This document shows positions 1-6,621 of a DNA stretch of 64,000 nucleotides, piece after piece. The translations under genes were made by a program, and so were the position numbers. The stretch is from SIG454 sp045578465 (GTDB lineage: Bacteria; Bacillota; Clostridia; Monoglobales; Monoglobaceae): assembly GCA_045578465.1 (NCBI GenBank), contig JAZNKJ010000039.1:1-64000 (forward strand). The letters run 5' to 3'. The notes below the pieces were generated by a model. It was given only the letters and a program-made list of their open reading frames with translations, did no database searches and was not told where the DNA came from. The first letter of the stretch is position 1, and the number at the start of each line of letters is the position of its first letter.

Positions 1-495
1 GTTTATCAAAAGGTAAATGAGCCAAAGCCTGACCTTGAAGTTATGGTTTTTGCGGATGCTTATATGGCGGAAGAGATGAAAGCTCCTATAAAAGAGACGG
101 TTGAAAAATTTGCTGTTGAAAAAGATAAGGAGCTTTTTGCGGAGGTTATTTTAACAGATATTCCTTTCCGCGACACTTCCAGATATGATGAAATGCAGGG
201 AAGCTGTGCAAAGCTTATAGGCGAGCTTCAATCCGGAAAAAGAAAAGCCTACATCCTTGACCAATCTGTTTTCGATTATATTGTAAAGGATGTTTCTCCA
301 ACTGAAATCTGGGACGAAAATTATTCCATCGCCCTTGGGGAAAACGCCAAGAAAGCCCTTGGGCTTGATGAGGATGAAACATATTATTACCTGACTCAGA
401 TTCTCTATGAGGAGAAGGAAAAAGACAAAGAAGATAACGCCATAAAGCTTGAATATATGGCAAAGGTTTATGAAGGCCTTCATGATATTAGGTAA
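1..495 (+). CDS. Hypothetical protein, 5'-truncated by the window edge
   Basis: The reading frame is open from base 1, so the start lies outside the window. At least 164 residues are visible, ending at a TAA at 493-495. The visible part is acidic, rich in Glu, Lys and Tyr, with no membrane segment and no motif I can assign to a family. The C-terminal third is probably helical. A strong hairpin terminator begins immediately after the stop, so this is the last gene of its transcription unit. I do not recognise the family and propose no function. An internal ATG at base 43 exists, but the frame continues upstream without a stop, so that ATG is probably not the start. Confidence 0.75.
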   Translation, partial: VYQKVNEPKPDLEVMVFADAYMAEEMKAPIKETVEKFAVEKDKELFAEVILTDIPFRDTSRYDEMQGSCAKLIGELQSGKRKAYILDQSVFDYIVKDVSPTEIWDENYSIALGENAKKALGLDEDETYYYLTQILYEEKEKDKEDNAIKLEYMAKVYEGLHDIR

Positions 496-535
496 AATAA
501 TACCCTTTCGATTTTTCGAAAGGGTATTATTTTTT
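496..535. terminator. Bidirectional intrinsic terminator
   Basis: A perfect 16-bp stem (496-511 with 516-531) closes a 4-nt T loop and is followed by a T run on the + strand. It is preceded by an A run, which gives a U tract on the - strand. It serves the gene ending at 495 and the convergent DUF378 gene, whose stop codon lies at 534-536. Confidence 0.9.
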
Positions 536-749
536 AATGATGTGAATTTTTACCTTCAATAATTGGTCTTTCTTTAAAGAAGAAAGAAATTGACCAAAGT
601 CCTGCAAGACCTACAATTGTAAAAATTATACGGCTGAGGACTGCCATCTGTCCGCCAAACAAAGCGGCAACAATATCGAAACCGAAAATTCCGATGCTGC
701 CCCAATTTATGGCACCTATAATTACCAGGATAAGTGCAATTGTATTCAT
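534..749 (-). CDS. DUF378 family small membrane protein
   Basis: This 71-residue protein is almost entirely hydrophobic, with two predicted transmembrane segments (about residues 3-28 and 36-57) and a short charged tail ending in two His. The pattern IGAINWGSIGIFGFDIVAAL followed by LSRIIFTIVGLAGLW is that of the DUF378 (YuzA-like) family of Bacillota, and the length fits the family. Its molecular function is unknown. A good ribosome binding site (AAGGAG) lies about 8 bases before the ATG on the - strand. It is transcribed divergently from the YhcN-like gene and ends in the shared terminator at 496-531. Confidence 0.85.
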   Translation of the reverse strand: MNTIALILVIIGAINWGSIGIFGFDIVAALFGGQMAVLSRIIFTIVGLAGLWSISFFFKERPIIEGKNSHH

Positions 750-786
750 ATTGTCTGCTCCTTTTTAGATTATTTGTTCATTCTTA

Positions 787-817
787 TTTTGCATTAAATT
801 TAAATAAATATGCAAAA
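787..817. promoter_or_regulatory. Inverted repeat between divergent genes
   Basis: TTTTGCAT (787-794) and ATGCAAAA (810-817) form a perfect 8-bp inverted repeat with a 15-base AT-rich spacer. It lies in the 104-bp gap between the divergent genes at 534-749 and 854-1279. The symmetry and position suit a dimeric regulator site. No -10/-35 pair stands out on either strand, so this is a candidate operator only. Confidence 0.35.
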
Positions 818-853
818 ATAAAGCAGAGATAATTTAAAATTAGAGGAGAAAAT

Positions 854-1279
854 ATGAAAAAAATTATTTTTGCAATTATCTGTTTTTTCGCTTTTTGCCT
901 TATGCTCTATAATATTTCCGCTCAAAATTATGGCGTTATGAAAAACGATGGCGGGGACTTTCGGGAAAGCTTTAACAGTGCCACTAATATGGCTCTTGCA
1001 AGGGAAATTGGGGAGAAAACCAAGGCGAAAGAAACCGTAGTTATCGGGAATGAAAAGAGAATTGTTACAGGAATTTCCTTAGAAAAAGGGGCGACCAACC
1101 GAAGTGCCCTCAAAACTCTATCGGAGAAAATTCTTCGGGAAAAATATCCTAAGGCTCAAATAAAAGTAGAAGTCCAGACCTCAAAAACCGAGGAAATTCT
1201 CTCTTTTGCAAGGAGCATTGAAAAGGGGGAAAAGGGGAAAAGTCTGAAAGAAAAGGCGGAAAAACTTTTTAATCCATAA
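854..1279 (+). CDS. YhcN/YlaJ-like sporulation protein, exported or membrane-anchored
   Basis: The protein has 141 residues. A hydrophobic N-terminal segment (about residues 2-23) acts as signal peptide or anchor; there is no lipobox cysteine, unlike classical YhcN lipoproteins. The rest follows the YhcN/YlaJ layout: a helix (ALAREIGEK), a strand pair ending in an 'IVTGISLEKG' stretch, a helix, a strand 'AQIKVEVQTS', then a helix containing an 'IEKGEK' segment like the 'I..GKPI' stretch of the family. The family is found in spore membranes and coats of spore formers; its role is poorly defined. The ATG is preceded by AGAGGAG. The match is by pattern, not by strong identity, so the assignment is tentative. 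Confidence 0.55.
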   Translation: MKKIIFAIICFFAFCLMLYNISAQNYGVMKNDGGDFRESFNSATNMALAREIGEKTKAKETVVIGNEKRIVTGISLEKGATNRSALKTLSEKILREKYPKAQIKVEVQTSKTEEILSFARSIEKGEKGKSLKEKAEKLFNP

Positions 1280-1292
1280 TTTTCATATTTCG

Positions 1293-1321
1293 TTGATTTT
1301 TTGTCTTAGCTATGGTAGAAT
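1293..1321 (+). promoter_or_regulatory. Sigma-A-type promoter for ymfF-ymfH-lgt
   Basis: TTGATT (1293-1298) and TAGAAT (1316-1321) are separated by exactly 17 bases. The ribosome binding site AAGGAG (1329-1334) begins about 8 bases further on, giving a very short leader. The location upstream of the three-gene unit supports the call. Confidence 0.75.
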
Positions 1322-1343
1322 ACTAAGCAAGGAGTGATTTTGA

Positions 1344-2612
1344 TTGGCTAATATAAAAACGGAAAAAATCGTGGAAGGGGCACATATAAGACTTGTCAGT
1401 GCCCGTCAGTTTAAAACGAACAGGATATCAATGTTTTTTCATATTCCGCTGAGTCGGGAGAATGTTACCAAGGTTTCCCTTTTAAGACAGGTTATGAAAA
1501 GAGGAACGAAAAACTTCCCGACACTTACTCATCTTGCTTCCGAGCTTGAAGATATGTATGGGGCGTCTTTATCGGGCGGAATAAGGAAAAAAGGCGACGG
1601 AGAGCTGTTTTATTTCACAGTTGAATATATTGCTGACAGATTTGTGGGGGAAAACATAACCAAAAGGGCAACCGCTCTTTTAAATGAGGTTATTTTTAAT
1701 CCGCTTATTGAAAATGACGGTTTTTCCGCGGACTATTTAAATCAGGAAAAGAAAAACCTTCAAAGTTATATTGAGGGGATTATTAACGATAAGCGTGAAT
1801 ATGCTCAGCTTCGTTGCATAAGCGAAATGTTTAAAGACGAGCCATACGGGATTTTTGAGTATGGGTATATTGAAGATTTTGATGATATAACTCCAAAAAG
1901 CCTTTATGAATTTTATAAAAAAATCATAAACGAGGCTCAGGTGGAGATTTTCGTCAGCGGAACTTTCGATGAGGAACAAATTGTTTCGGAAATTAAAAAC
2001 GGCTTTAATATTTCCCCAAGAAAATGCGAAGAAGTTAAGAACGAAATCGCAAAAGAAAGAGACGAAATCAACAAAATAACAGAAGAAATGGATGTTACTC
2101 AGAGTAAGCTTTGCCTAGGCTTAACCTGCGACACTCCCTATGACAATGAGGATTATCCTGCCCTTATGGTTTATAACTGTGTCTTCGGCGGAAGCGCGTT
2201 TTCCAAGCTTTTCAATAATGTCAGAGAGAAGCTCAGTCTTGCTTATTTCGTCTTTTCAAGAATTGATAAAATGAAGAGTTTTATGCTTATAAGCTCAGGG
2301 ATTGAAACAGAAAATTACGATAAAGCATATAACGAAATTATGGCTCAGATGGATAAAATGACAAAGGGCGAAATAACGGAAGAAGAGCTTATTGCGGCGA
2401 AAAAGGCCCTTTCTAATTCCATTAATTCAATGAGGGATAGTCTTGGCGCTATGGAAGATTTTTATATGAGCCAGATTATCTGTGGCACAGACGACAGCCT
2501 TGATGAAATACTCTCAAAAACCGATGCCGTAACCCTTGACGAAATAGTTAAGGTGGGCAAAAAAATTAAGCAAAACACCATTTATTTCCTAAAAGGAAAG
2601 GAGGAGAAGTAA
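1344..2612 (+). CDS. ymfF: YmfF-like M16 peptidase homologue, inactive partner
   Basis: This 422-residue protein has the two-lobed M16 (insulinase/processing peptidase) fold of YmfF, annotated in Bacillota as associated with elongation factor P modification. It lacks the zinc motif HxxEH at the expected N-terminal site (the sequence around residues 60-75 reads LASELEDMYGASLSGG), so it is probably the non-catalytic subunit. The partner YmfH, encoded next with a one-base overlap (TAATG), carries HFLEH. Start: a TTG at 1344 placed 9 bases after AAGGAG; another TTG at 1340 runs into a stop at once. The heteromeric use of an active and an inactive M16 subunit is known for related pairs; the substrate here is not evident. 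Confidence 0.85.
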   Translation: MANIKTEKIVEGAHIRLVSARQFKTNRISMFFHIPLSRENVTKVSLLRQVMKRGTKNFPTLTHLASELEDMYGASLSGGIRKKGDGELFYFTVEYIADRFVGENITKRATALLNEVIFNPLIENDGFSADYLNQEKKNLQSYIEGIINDKREYAQLRCISEMFKDEPYGIFEYGYIEDFDDITPKSLYEFYKKIINEAQVEIFVSGTFDEEQIVSEIKNGFNISPRKCEEVKNEIAKERDEINKITEEMDVTQSKLCLGLTCDTPYDNEDYPALMVYNCVFGGSAFSKLFNNVREKLSLAYFVFSRIDKMKSFMLISSGIETENYDKAYNEIMAQMDKMTKGEITEEELIAAKKALSNSINSMRDSLGAMEDFYMSQIICGTDDSLDEILSKTDAVTLDEIVKVGKKIKQNTIYFLKGKEEK

Positions 2613-3898
2613 TGAATTTTTCTAAAATATATAACGAAAAAATCGACGAAACTCTCCTTTTGGGAACTCATAAAAGCGGGCTTACCGTTGCCCTTGTCCC
2701 TAAAAAGGGTTTCAGCAAATATTATGCCATTTACGGCACGAAATACGGCTCAATTGACCGCGAATTTATCCCACTCGGAGAGAGTGAAAAGTTAACTCTT
2801 CCTGACGGCGTTGCCCATTTTTTAGAGCATAAGCTTTTTGAAATGCCCGACGGGACAAATGCCTTTGACCATTTTTCCCAAGTGGGTGGAAACAGCAATG
2901 CCTTTACAAGCTTTAACATAACGGCATATCTTTTCTCCTGCACAGAGAATTTCTATGAAAATCTTGACATTCTTTTAAATTTTGTTAACACTCCGTATTT
3001 TACGGAGGAAAATGTTGCAAAAGAGCAGGGGATAATCGGTCAGGAAATCAAGATGTATGACGACGACCCACAATGGAGAGTTTTCTTCAATATGCTCTCG
3101 GCGATGTATCATAAAAACCCTGTAAAGCGCGACATCGCAGGGACAGTTGAATCTATAAGCGAGATAACTCCCGATCTTTTGTATAAGTGCACTAACACCT
3201 TTTATAACCCGTCCAATATGACTTTGGTTTTGGTGGGGGATATTGACGAGAACAAAATTGAGGAGTATATTGACAAAAATATTCCTGAAAATCGTGACAG
3301 CGGTGAGGTTAAAAAGTTTACCGAAGACGAGCCGAAGGAAATAAAAGAAAAATATATCGAGCAGAAGCTAAGCGTTTCAATCCCGATTTTTGCAATCGGC
3401 TTTAAGGAAAAGGAAGTTGGAATTGGAGGCTATGACCTTCTCAAAAAGGAAATTGCAACAGAGATTTTAATCGAGCTTCTTTTCGGCAAAAGCAGTGAAA
3501 ACTATATAAAAATGTATGAAAGCGGAATAATCGACGCTAGCTTTGACGGGGAAACCGAGCTTGAAGAAGAATATGGCTTTACCTCCTTTGGCGGCGAGTC
3601 AAAAGAGCCGAAGAAGGTTTATGAGGCTGTTTTAGAGGCAATCCAAAAAGCCAAAGCCAATGGCTTTAAAGATGAAGAAATAGAGCGCATTAAAAAGGCT
3701 GTTTTAAGCGACGATATAAGAATGTATAACAATATGGAAAATATAGGAAACACCTATATAAAATCCCTTATGAAAGGGATGAATCCTCTTGATTATAAGA
3801 AGGCAACTGAGGAAATTGACAAGGAATATTTAATGAACCGCCTTAATGAGCATTTTGATACGGAAAACTGCGTTTTGTCAGTTGTTTATCCTGTTTAA
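2612..3898 (+). CDS. ymfH: YmfH-like M16 zinc peptidase
   Basis: The protein has 428 residues and the M16 signature HFLEH at 69-73: His69 and His73 as zinc ligands, Glu72 as catalytic base. The downstream E-rich helix with 'EQGIIGQEI' supplies the third ligand region. This matches the YmfH subfamily paired with YmfF and annotated as EF-P modification-associated. GAGGAG lies in the 3' end of ymfF and the start overlaps the ymfF stop (TAATG), so the two are translationally coupled and expected to form a heterodimer. The cytoplasmic location is inferred from the absence of a signal peptide. lgt follows after 9 bases in the same unit. Confidence 0.88.
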   Translation: MNFSKIYNEKIDETLLLGTHKSGLTVALVPKKGFSKYYAIYGTKYGSIDREFIPLGESEKLTLPDGVAHFLEHKLFEMPDGTNAFDHFSQVGGNSNAFTSFNITAYLFSCTENFYENLDILLNFVNTPYFTEENVAKEQGIIGQEIKMYDDDPQWRVFFNMLSAMYHKNPVKRDIAGTVESISEITPDLLYKCTNTFYNPSNMTLVLVGDIDENKIEEYIDKNIPENRDSGEVKKFTEDEPKEIKEKYIEQKLSVSIPIFAIGFKEKEVGIGGYDLLKKEIATEILIELLFGKSSENYIKMYESGIIDASFDGETELEEEYGFTSFGGESKEPKKVYEAVLEAIQKAKANGFKDEEIERIKKAVLSDDIRMYNNMENIGNTYIKSLMKGMNPLDYKKATEEIDKEYLMNRLNEHFDTENCVLSVVYPV

Positions 3899-3907
3899 GG
3901 AGGGAAA

Positions 3908-4696
3908 ATGATGAAAAATATTGTTTCGTTCCCAAAGCTTGGGCTGACCTTTGAATTAAATCGGGTGGCATTTACGATTTTCGGCGTGGATATAATGTGG
4001 TATGGAATTTTGATTGGTCTTGGAATAATCCTTGCCCTCTCTTATGCCCTTTATGAAGTTAAGAAAACTGATTTATCTCAGGACGATTTGCTCAATATGG
4101 TCTTAATCGCTCTGCCTGTTTCGGTTATCGGGGCAAGAGCCTATTATGTAATCTTCAACTGGGATGCATATAAAGATAACCTTATGGAAATTTTCGCCAT
4201 AAGAAACGGCGGAATCGCAATCTATGGCGCCATTATTTCGGCGGCAATCGTTGTGCTTTTATACTGCAAAATAAAGAAGATAAATATTGGAATTCCATTT
4301 GATATTCTGGCGGTAGGTTTGCCTCTTGCTCAGGCGATAGGAAGATGGGGGAACTTTATAAATTGCGAGGCTTATGGGGGAGAAACAACTCTTCCCTGGG
4401 GAATGTCCATCGCCCCATACATAAACTCTGTGCACCCCACATTTTTGTATGAGTCGCTGTGGAATGTCCTTTCGGTGGTATTCGTGCTTCTTGCAAAAAA
4501 ACACAAAAAGTTTGAGGGCGAGCTCTTTTGCGTCTACCTTATCTGGTATGGCATCGGGCGGTTCTGGATAGAGGGCCTTCGGGCAGATTCCCTCTATTTA
4601 GGGGTTTTCAGAGTGTCGCAAATCGTGGCATCCTTAACCGTCGTTCTCGGCGCATTTATAATAATTTATCAAAGAAGAAAAAATAAAACTGTGTAG
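3908..4696 (+). CDS. lgt: Prolipoprotein diacylglyceryl transferase
   Basis: Lgt transfers diacylglycerol from phosphatidylglycerol to the lipobox cysteine of prolipoproteins in the membrane. It is the step before LspA, which is encoded at 16248. The 262-residue sequence has about seven hydrophobic segments, the Lgt signature GRWGNFINCE (145-154), the region RNGGIAIYG (about 99-107) and HPTFLYES (176-183). Length is normal. AAGGAGGG precedes the first of two adjacent ATG codons (3908 and 3911); the first has better spacing. The stop codon lies inside the terminator stem. It probably shares the promoter at 1293-1321. Confidence 0.95.
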   Translation: MMKNIVSFPKLGLTFELNRVAFTIFGVDIMWYGILIGLGIILALSYALYEVKKTDLSQDDLLNMVLIALPVSVIGARAYYVIFNWDAYKDNLMEIFAIRNGGIAIYGAIISAAIVVLLYCKIKKINIGIPFDILAVGLPLAQAIGRWGNFINCEAYGGETTLPWGMSIAPYINSVHPTFLYESLWNVLSVVFVLLAKKHKKFEGELFCVYLIWYGIGRFWIEGLRADSLYLGVFRVSQIVASLTVVLGAFIIIYQRRKNKTV

Positions 4697-4720
4697 CCTC
4701 GGCTATGCAGTTTTTTCTTT
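4685..4720 (+). terminator. Intrinsic terminator overlapping the lgt stop
   Basis: A 12-bp stem (4685-4696 with 4703-4714, containing two G-U type pairs) with loop CCTCGG is followed by a T-rich tract. The left arm includes the lgt stop codon. It separates the ymfF-lgt unit from the miaB promoter. Confidence 0.8.
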
Positions 4721-4741
4721 TCATAAATTTAATAAAAAATA

Positions 4742-4770
4742 TTGAAATTCTGCTTTAAAAAGTGTATAAT
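4742..4770 (+). promoter_or_regulatory. Sigma-A promoter of the miaB-mutSL unit
   Basis: TTGAAA (4742-4747) and a perfect TATAAT (4765-4770) are separated by 17 bases. The start is expected near 4777, just before the ribosome binding site GGAGGGG (4784-4790) of miaB. It is directly downstream of the lgt terminator. Confidence 0.88.
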
Positions 4771-4795
4771 AAAAGGATAGAATGGAGGGGTATGC

Positions 4796-6196
4796 TTGGC
4801 GGTTATAAGCAAGGAAGAAATAAGCCTTCAAAAGGACTTTATAAATAAAATTTATGATATAAACAGCCGTAAAGATACAAGGCCACTTGCCTTTGTTGAA
4901 ACCTATGGCTGTGCCCAGAATTTTAACGACAGCGAGAAAATCTGCGGTATGCTTTCCGATATGGGATATGGCTTTACCGAGGACAAGCTTTCGGCGAATA
5001 TTATAATCTATAACACCTGCGCTGTCCGTGAAAATGCGGAAAAGCGGGTTTACGGAAATATCGGCGCAATTAAGAATATCAAAAAGAAAAAGGAAAATCT
5101 TTTGCTCGGGGTTTGCGGATGTATGGTCCAGCAAAGCGCCATTGCGGAAAATGTCAAAAAGAGATATCCTTATGTTGATATGATTTTCGGGACCCACGCC
5201 CTTTATCGTTTTCCTGAGATTTTATATAATGCATTAAACGAAAAGAGAGTTTTCGATGTTGAAAATTCCGACGGGGCAATCTGCGAGGATATTTCCTGCC
5301 ATCGTGATGCTCCCCCACTTGCGAAAATCCCGATTATGTATGGTTGCAATAATTTCTGCACTTATTGTATCGTTCCTTATGTTCGCGGCAGAGAGCGAAG
5401 CCGAAAGATGGAGAATATCCTGACAGAGATAAAGCAGGTTGCAGAGGAAGGATATAAAGAAGTTATGCTCCTTGGTCAGAATGTAAATTCTTATGGTAAC
5501 GACTTTGCTGACGGAACAACTTTTGCAGGACTGCTTAGAGAAGTCTGCAAAATAGAGGGGATTGAGAGAATAAGGTTTATGACCTCTCATCCGAAAGATA
5601 TTTCCGACGAGCTTATCTCGGTTATGGCAAGCGAGGAGAAAATTTGCAAACAGCTCCACCTGCCTGTTCAGTGCGGATCAAGCAGAGTTTTAAAACTTAT
5701 GAACAGAAAATACACCAAAGAGCAGTATCTTGAAACAATCCAAAAAGTCAGAGAGAAAATGCCTGAGATTGTTCTTACAACGGATATAATTGTTGGCTTT
5801 CCGGGGGAAACTAATGAAGACTTTGAGGAAACCATTGATGTTTTAAAGAAAGTTCGGTATGACACGATTTTCTCTTTCATCTATTCAAAAAGAGGCGGAA
5901 CTCCTGCGGCAACAATGGAGGATTGCCTGACGGATGAGGAAAAGCATAAAAACTTTGACCGCTTATTAGAAGTTCAAAACCAGATTTCAAAAGAGAAAAA
6001 TGACGAGTATCTCGGAAAAACAGAGAAAGTTCTGGTTGAGGGAGAGAGCAAAACCAATCCCGATACCCTAAGCGGAAGAACAGAAGGCGGAAAAATCGTC
6101 AACTTTAAGGGAGACACATCTTTAATCGGTAAGATTATAGATGTTAAGATAACAAAAACACAGACCTGGTCATTATCAGGAGAAATGGAGAAATAA
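4796..6196 (+). CDS. miaB: tRNA-2-methylthio-N6-(dimethylallyl)adenosine synthase
   Basis: MiaB is a radical-SAM methylthiotransferase acting on the i6A37 base made by MiaA, encoded 5 kb downstream in the same unit. The 466 residues show the UPF0004 domain with Cys39, Cys75 and Cys109 for the auxiliary iron-sulphur cluster. The radical SAM motif CNNFCTYC (Cys184, Cys188, Cys191) follows, and a TRAM domain occupies the last 65 residues or so. The start is a TTG at 4796, 7 bases after GGAGG; the nearby ATG at 4792 is in another frame. ylbF follows after two bases, an arrangement common in Bacillota and relevant because YlbF-family complexes affect MiaB. Confidence 0.95.
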   Translation: MAVISKEEISLQKDFINKIYDINSRKDTRPLAFVETYGCAQNFNDSEKICGMLSDMGYGFTEDKLSANIIIYNTCAVRENAEKRVYGNIGAIKNIKKKKENLLLGVCGCMVQQSAIAENVKKRYPYVDMIFGTHALYRFPEILYNALNEKRVFDVENSDGAICEDISCHRDAPPLAKIPIMYGCNNFCTYCIVPYVRGRERSRKMENILTEIKQVAEEGYKEVMLLGQNVNSYGNDFADGTTFAGLLREVCKIEGIERIRFMTSHPKDISDELISVMASEEKICKQLHLPVQCGSSRVLKLMNRKYTKEQYLETIQKVREKMPEIVLTTDIIVGFPGETNEDFEETIDVLKKVRYDTIFSFIYSKRGGTPAATMEDCLTDEEKHKNFDRLLEVQNQISKEKNDEYLGKTEKVLVEGESKTNPDTLSGRTEGGKIVNFKGDTSLIGKIIDVKITKTQTWSLSGEMEK

Positions 6197-6198
6197 AA

Positions 6199-6597
6199 AT
6201 GGCAGACAGTATAATGAATGCGGCGGAAGCCTTAGGAAAGTTAATTAAGGAAAGCCCTGAAAGAAAAAATGCTCAGGCGGCAGCAGATGCCCTCAGAAAC
6301 GATGCTGAGGCAACAAAGATAATGAACGATTATAACACAATAAGACAGACTGAAATGGAAAAGCTCCAATATAAAGAACCAACAAAGGAAGAGCTTGAAG
6401 CTTTCCAAGCCCTTATGCAGAGCGAATTTAAGCGCCTTGCGGAAAATCCTCTTATCTCAGCTTATATTGAAGCTAATAAGGCTTACGACGGCTTAGTGAA
6501 ACGGGTTAACGGCGTTCTTGCCTACTATATAAACGGCGAGGAAGAGCCACAGAGCGGATGTGGTGGAAACTGCTCCTCTTGCGGAGGTTGCCACTAA
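6199..6597 (+). CDS. YlbF/YmcA (RicF/RicA) family protein with Cys-rich tail
   Basis: This 132-residue, mainly helical protein has the YlbF layout: an N-terminal helix with 'EALGKLIKESPE', central helices, and a C-terminal tail CGGNCSSCGGCH with four Cys and a His. In B. subtilis, the related proteins RicA and RicF form a complex with RicT that binds iron-sulphur clusters and affects RNA maturation, sporulation, competence and MiaB activity. The Cys-rich tail fits a metal- or cluster-binding role here (inference). It is placed two bases after miaB and 24 bases before mutS. Only one member of the family is in this window, so RicF versus RicA cannot be settled. Confidence 0.85.
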   Translation: MADSIMNAAEALGKLIKESPERKNAQAAADALRNDAEATKIMNDYNTIRQTEMEKLQYKEPTKEELEAFQALMQSEFKRLAENPLISAYIEANKAYDGLVKRVNGVLAYYINGEEEPQSGCGGNCSSCGGCH

Positions 6598-6621
6598 AAT
6601 TTTTAAAAAGGAGAAACCGAC

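Noticed and set aside
4721..5197. 158-codon open frame on the - strand opposite miaB
   Set aside because: It lies antisense to a well-conserved gene, has no ribosome binding site and no recognisable protein features.
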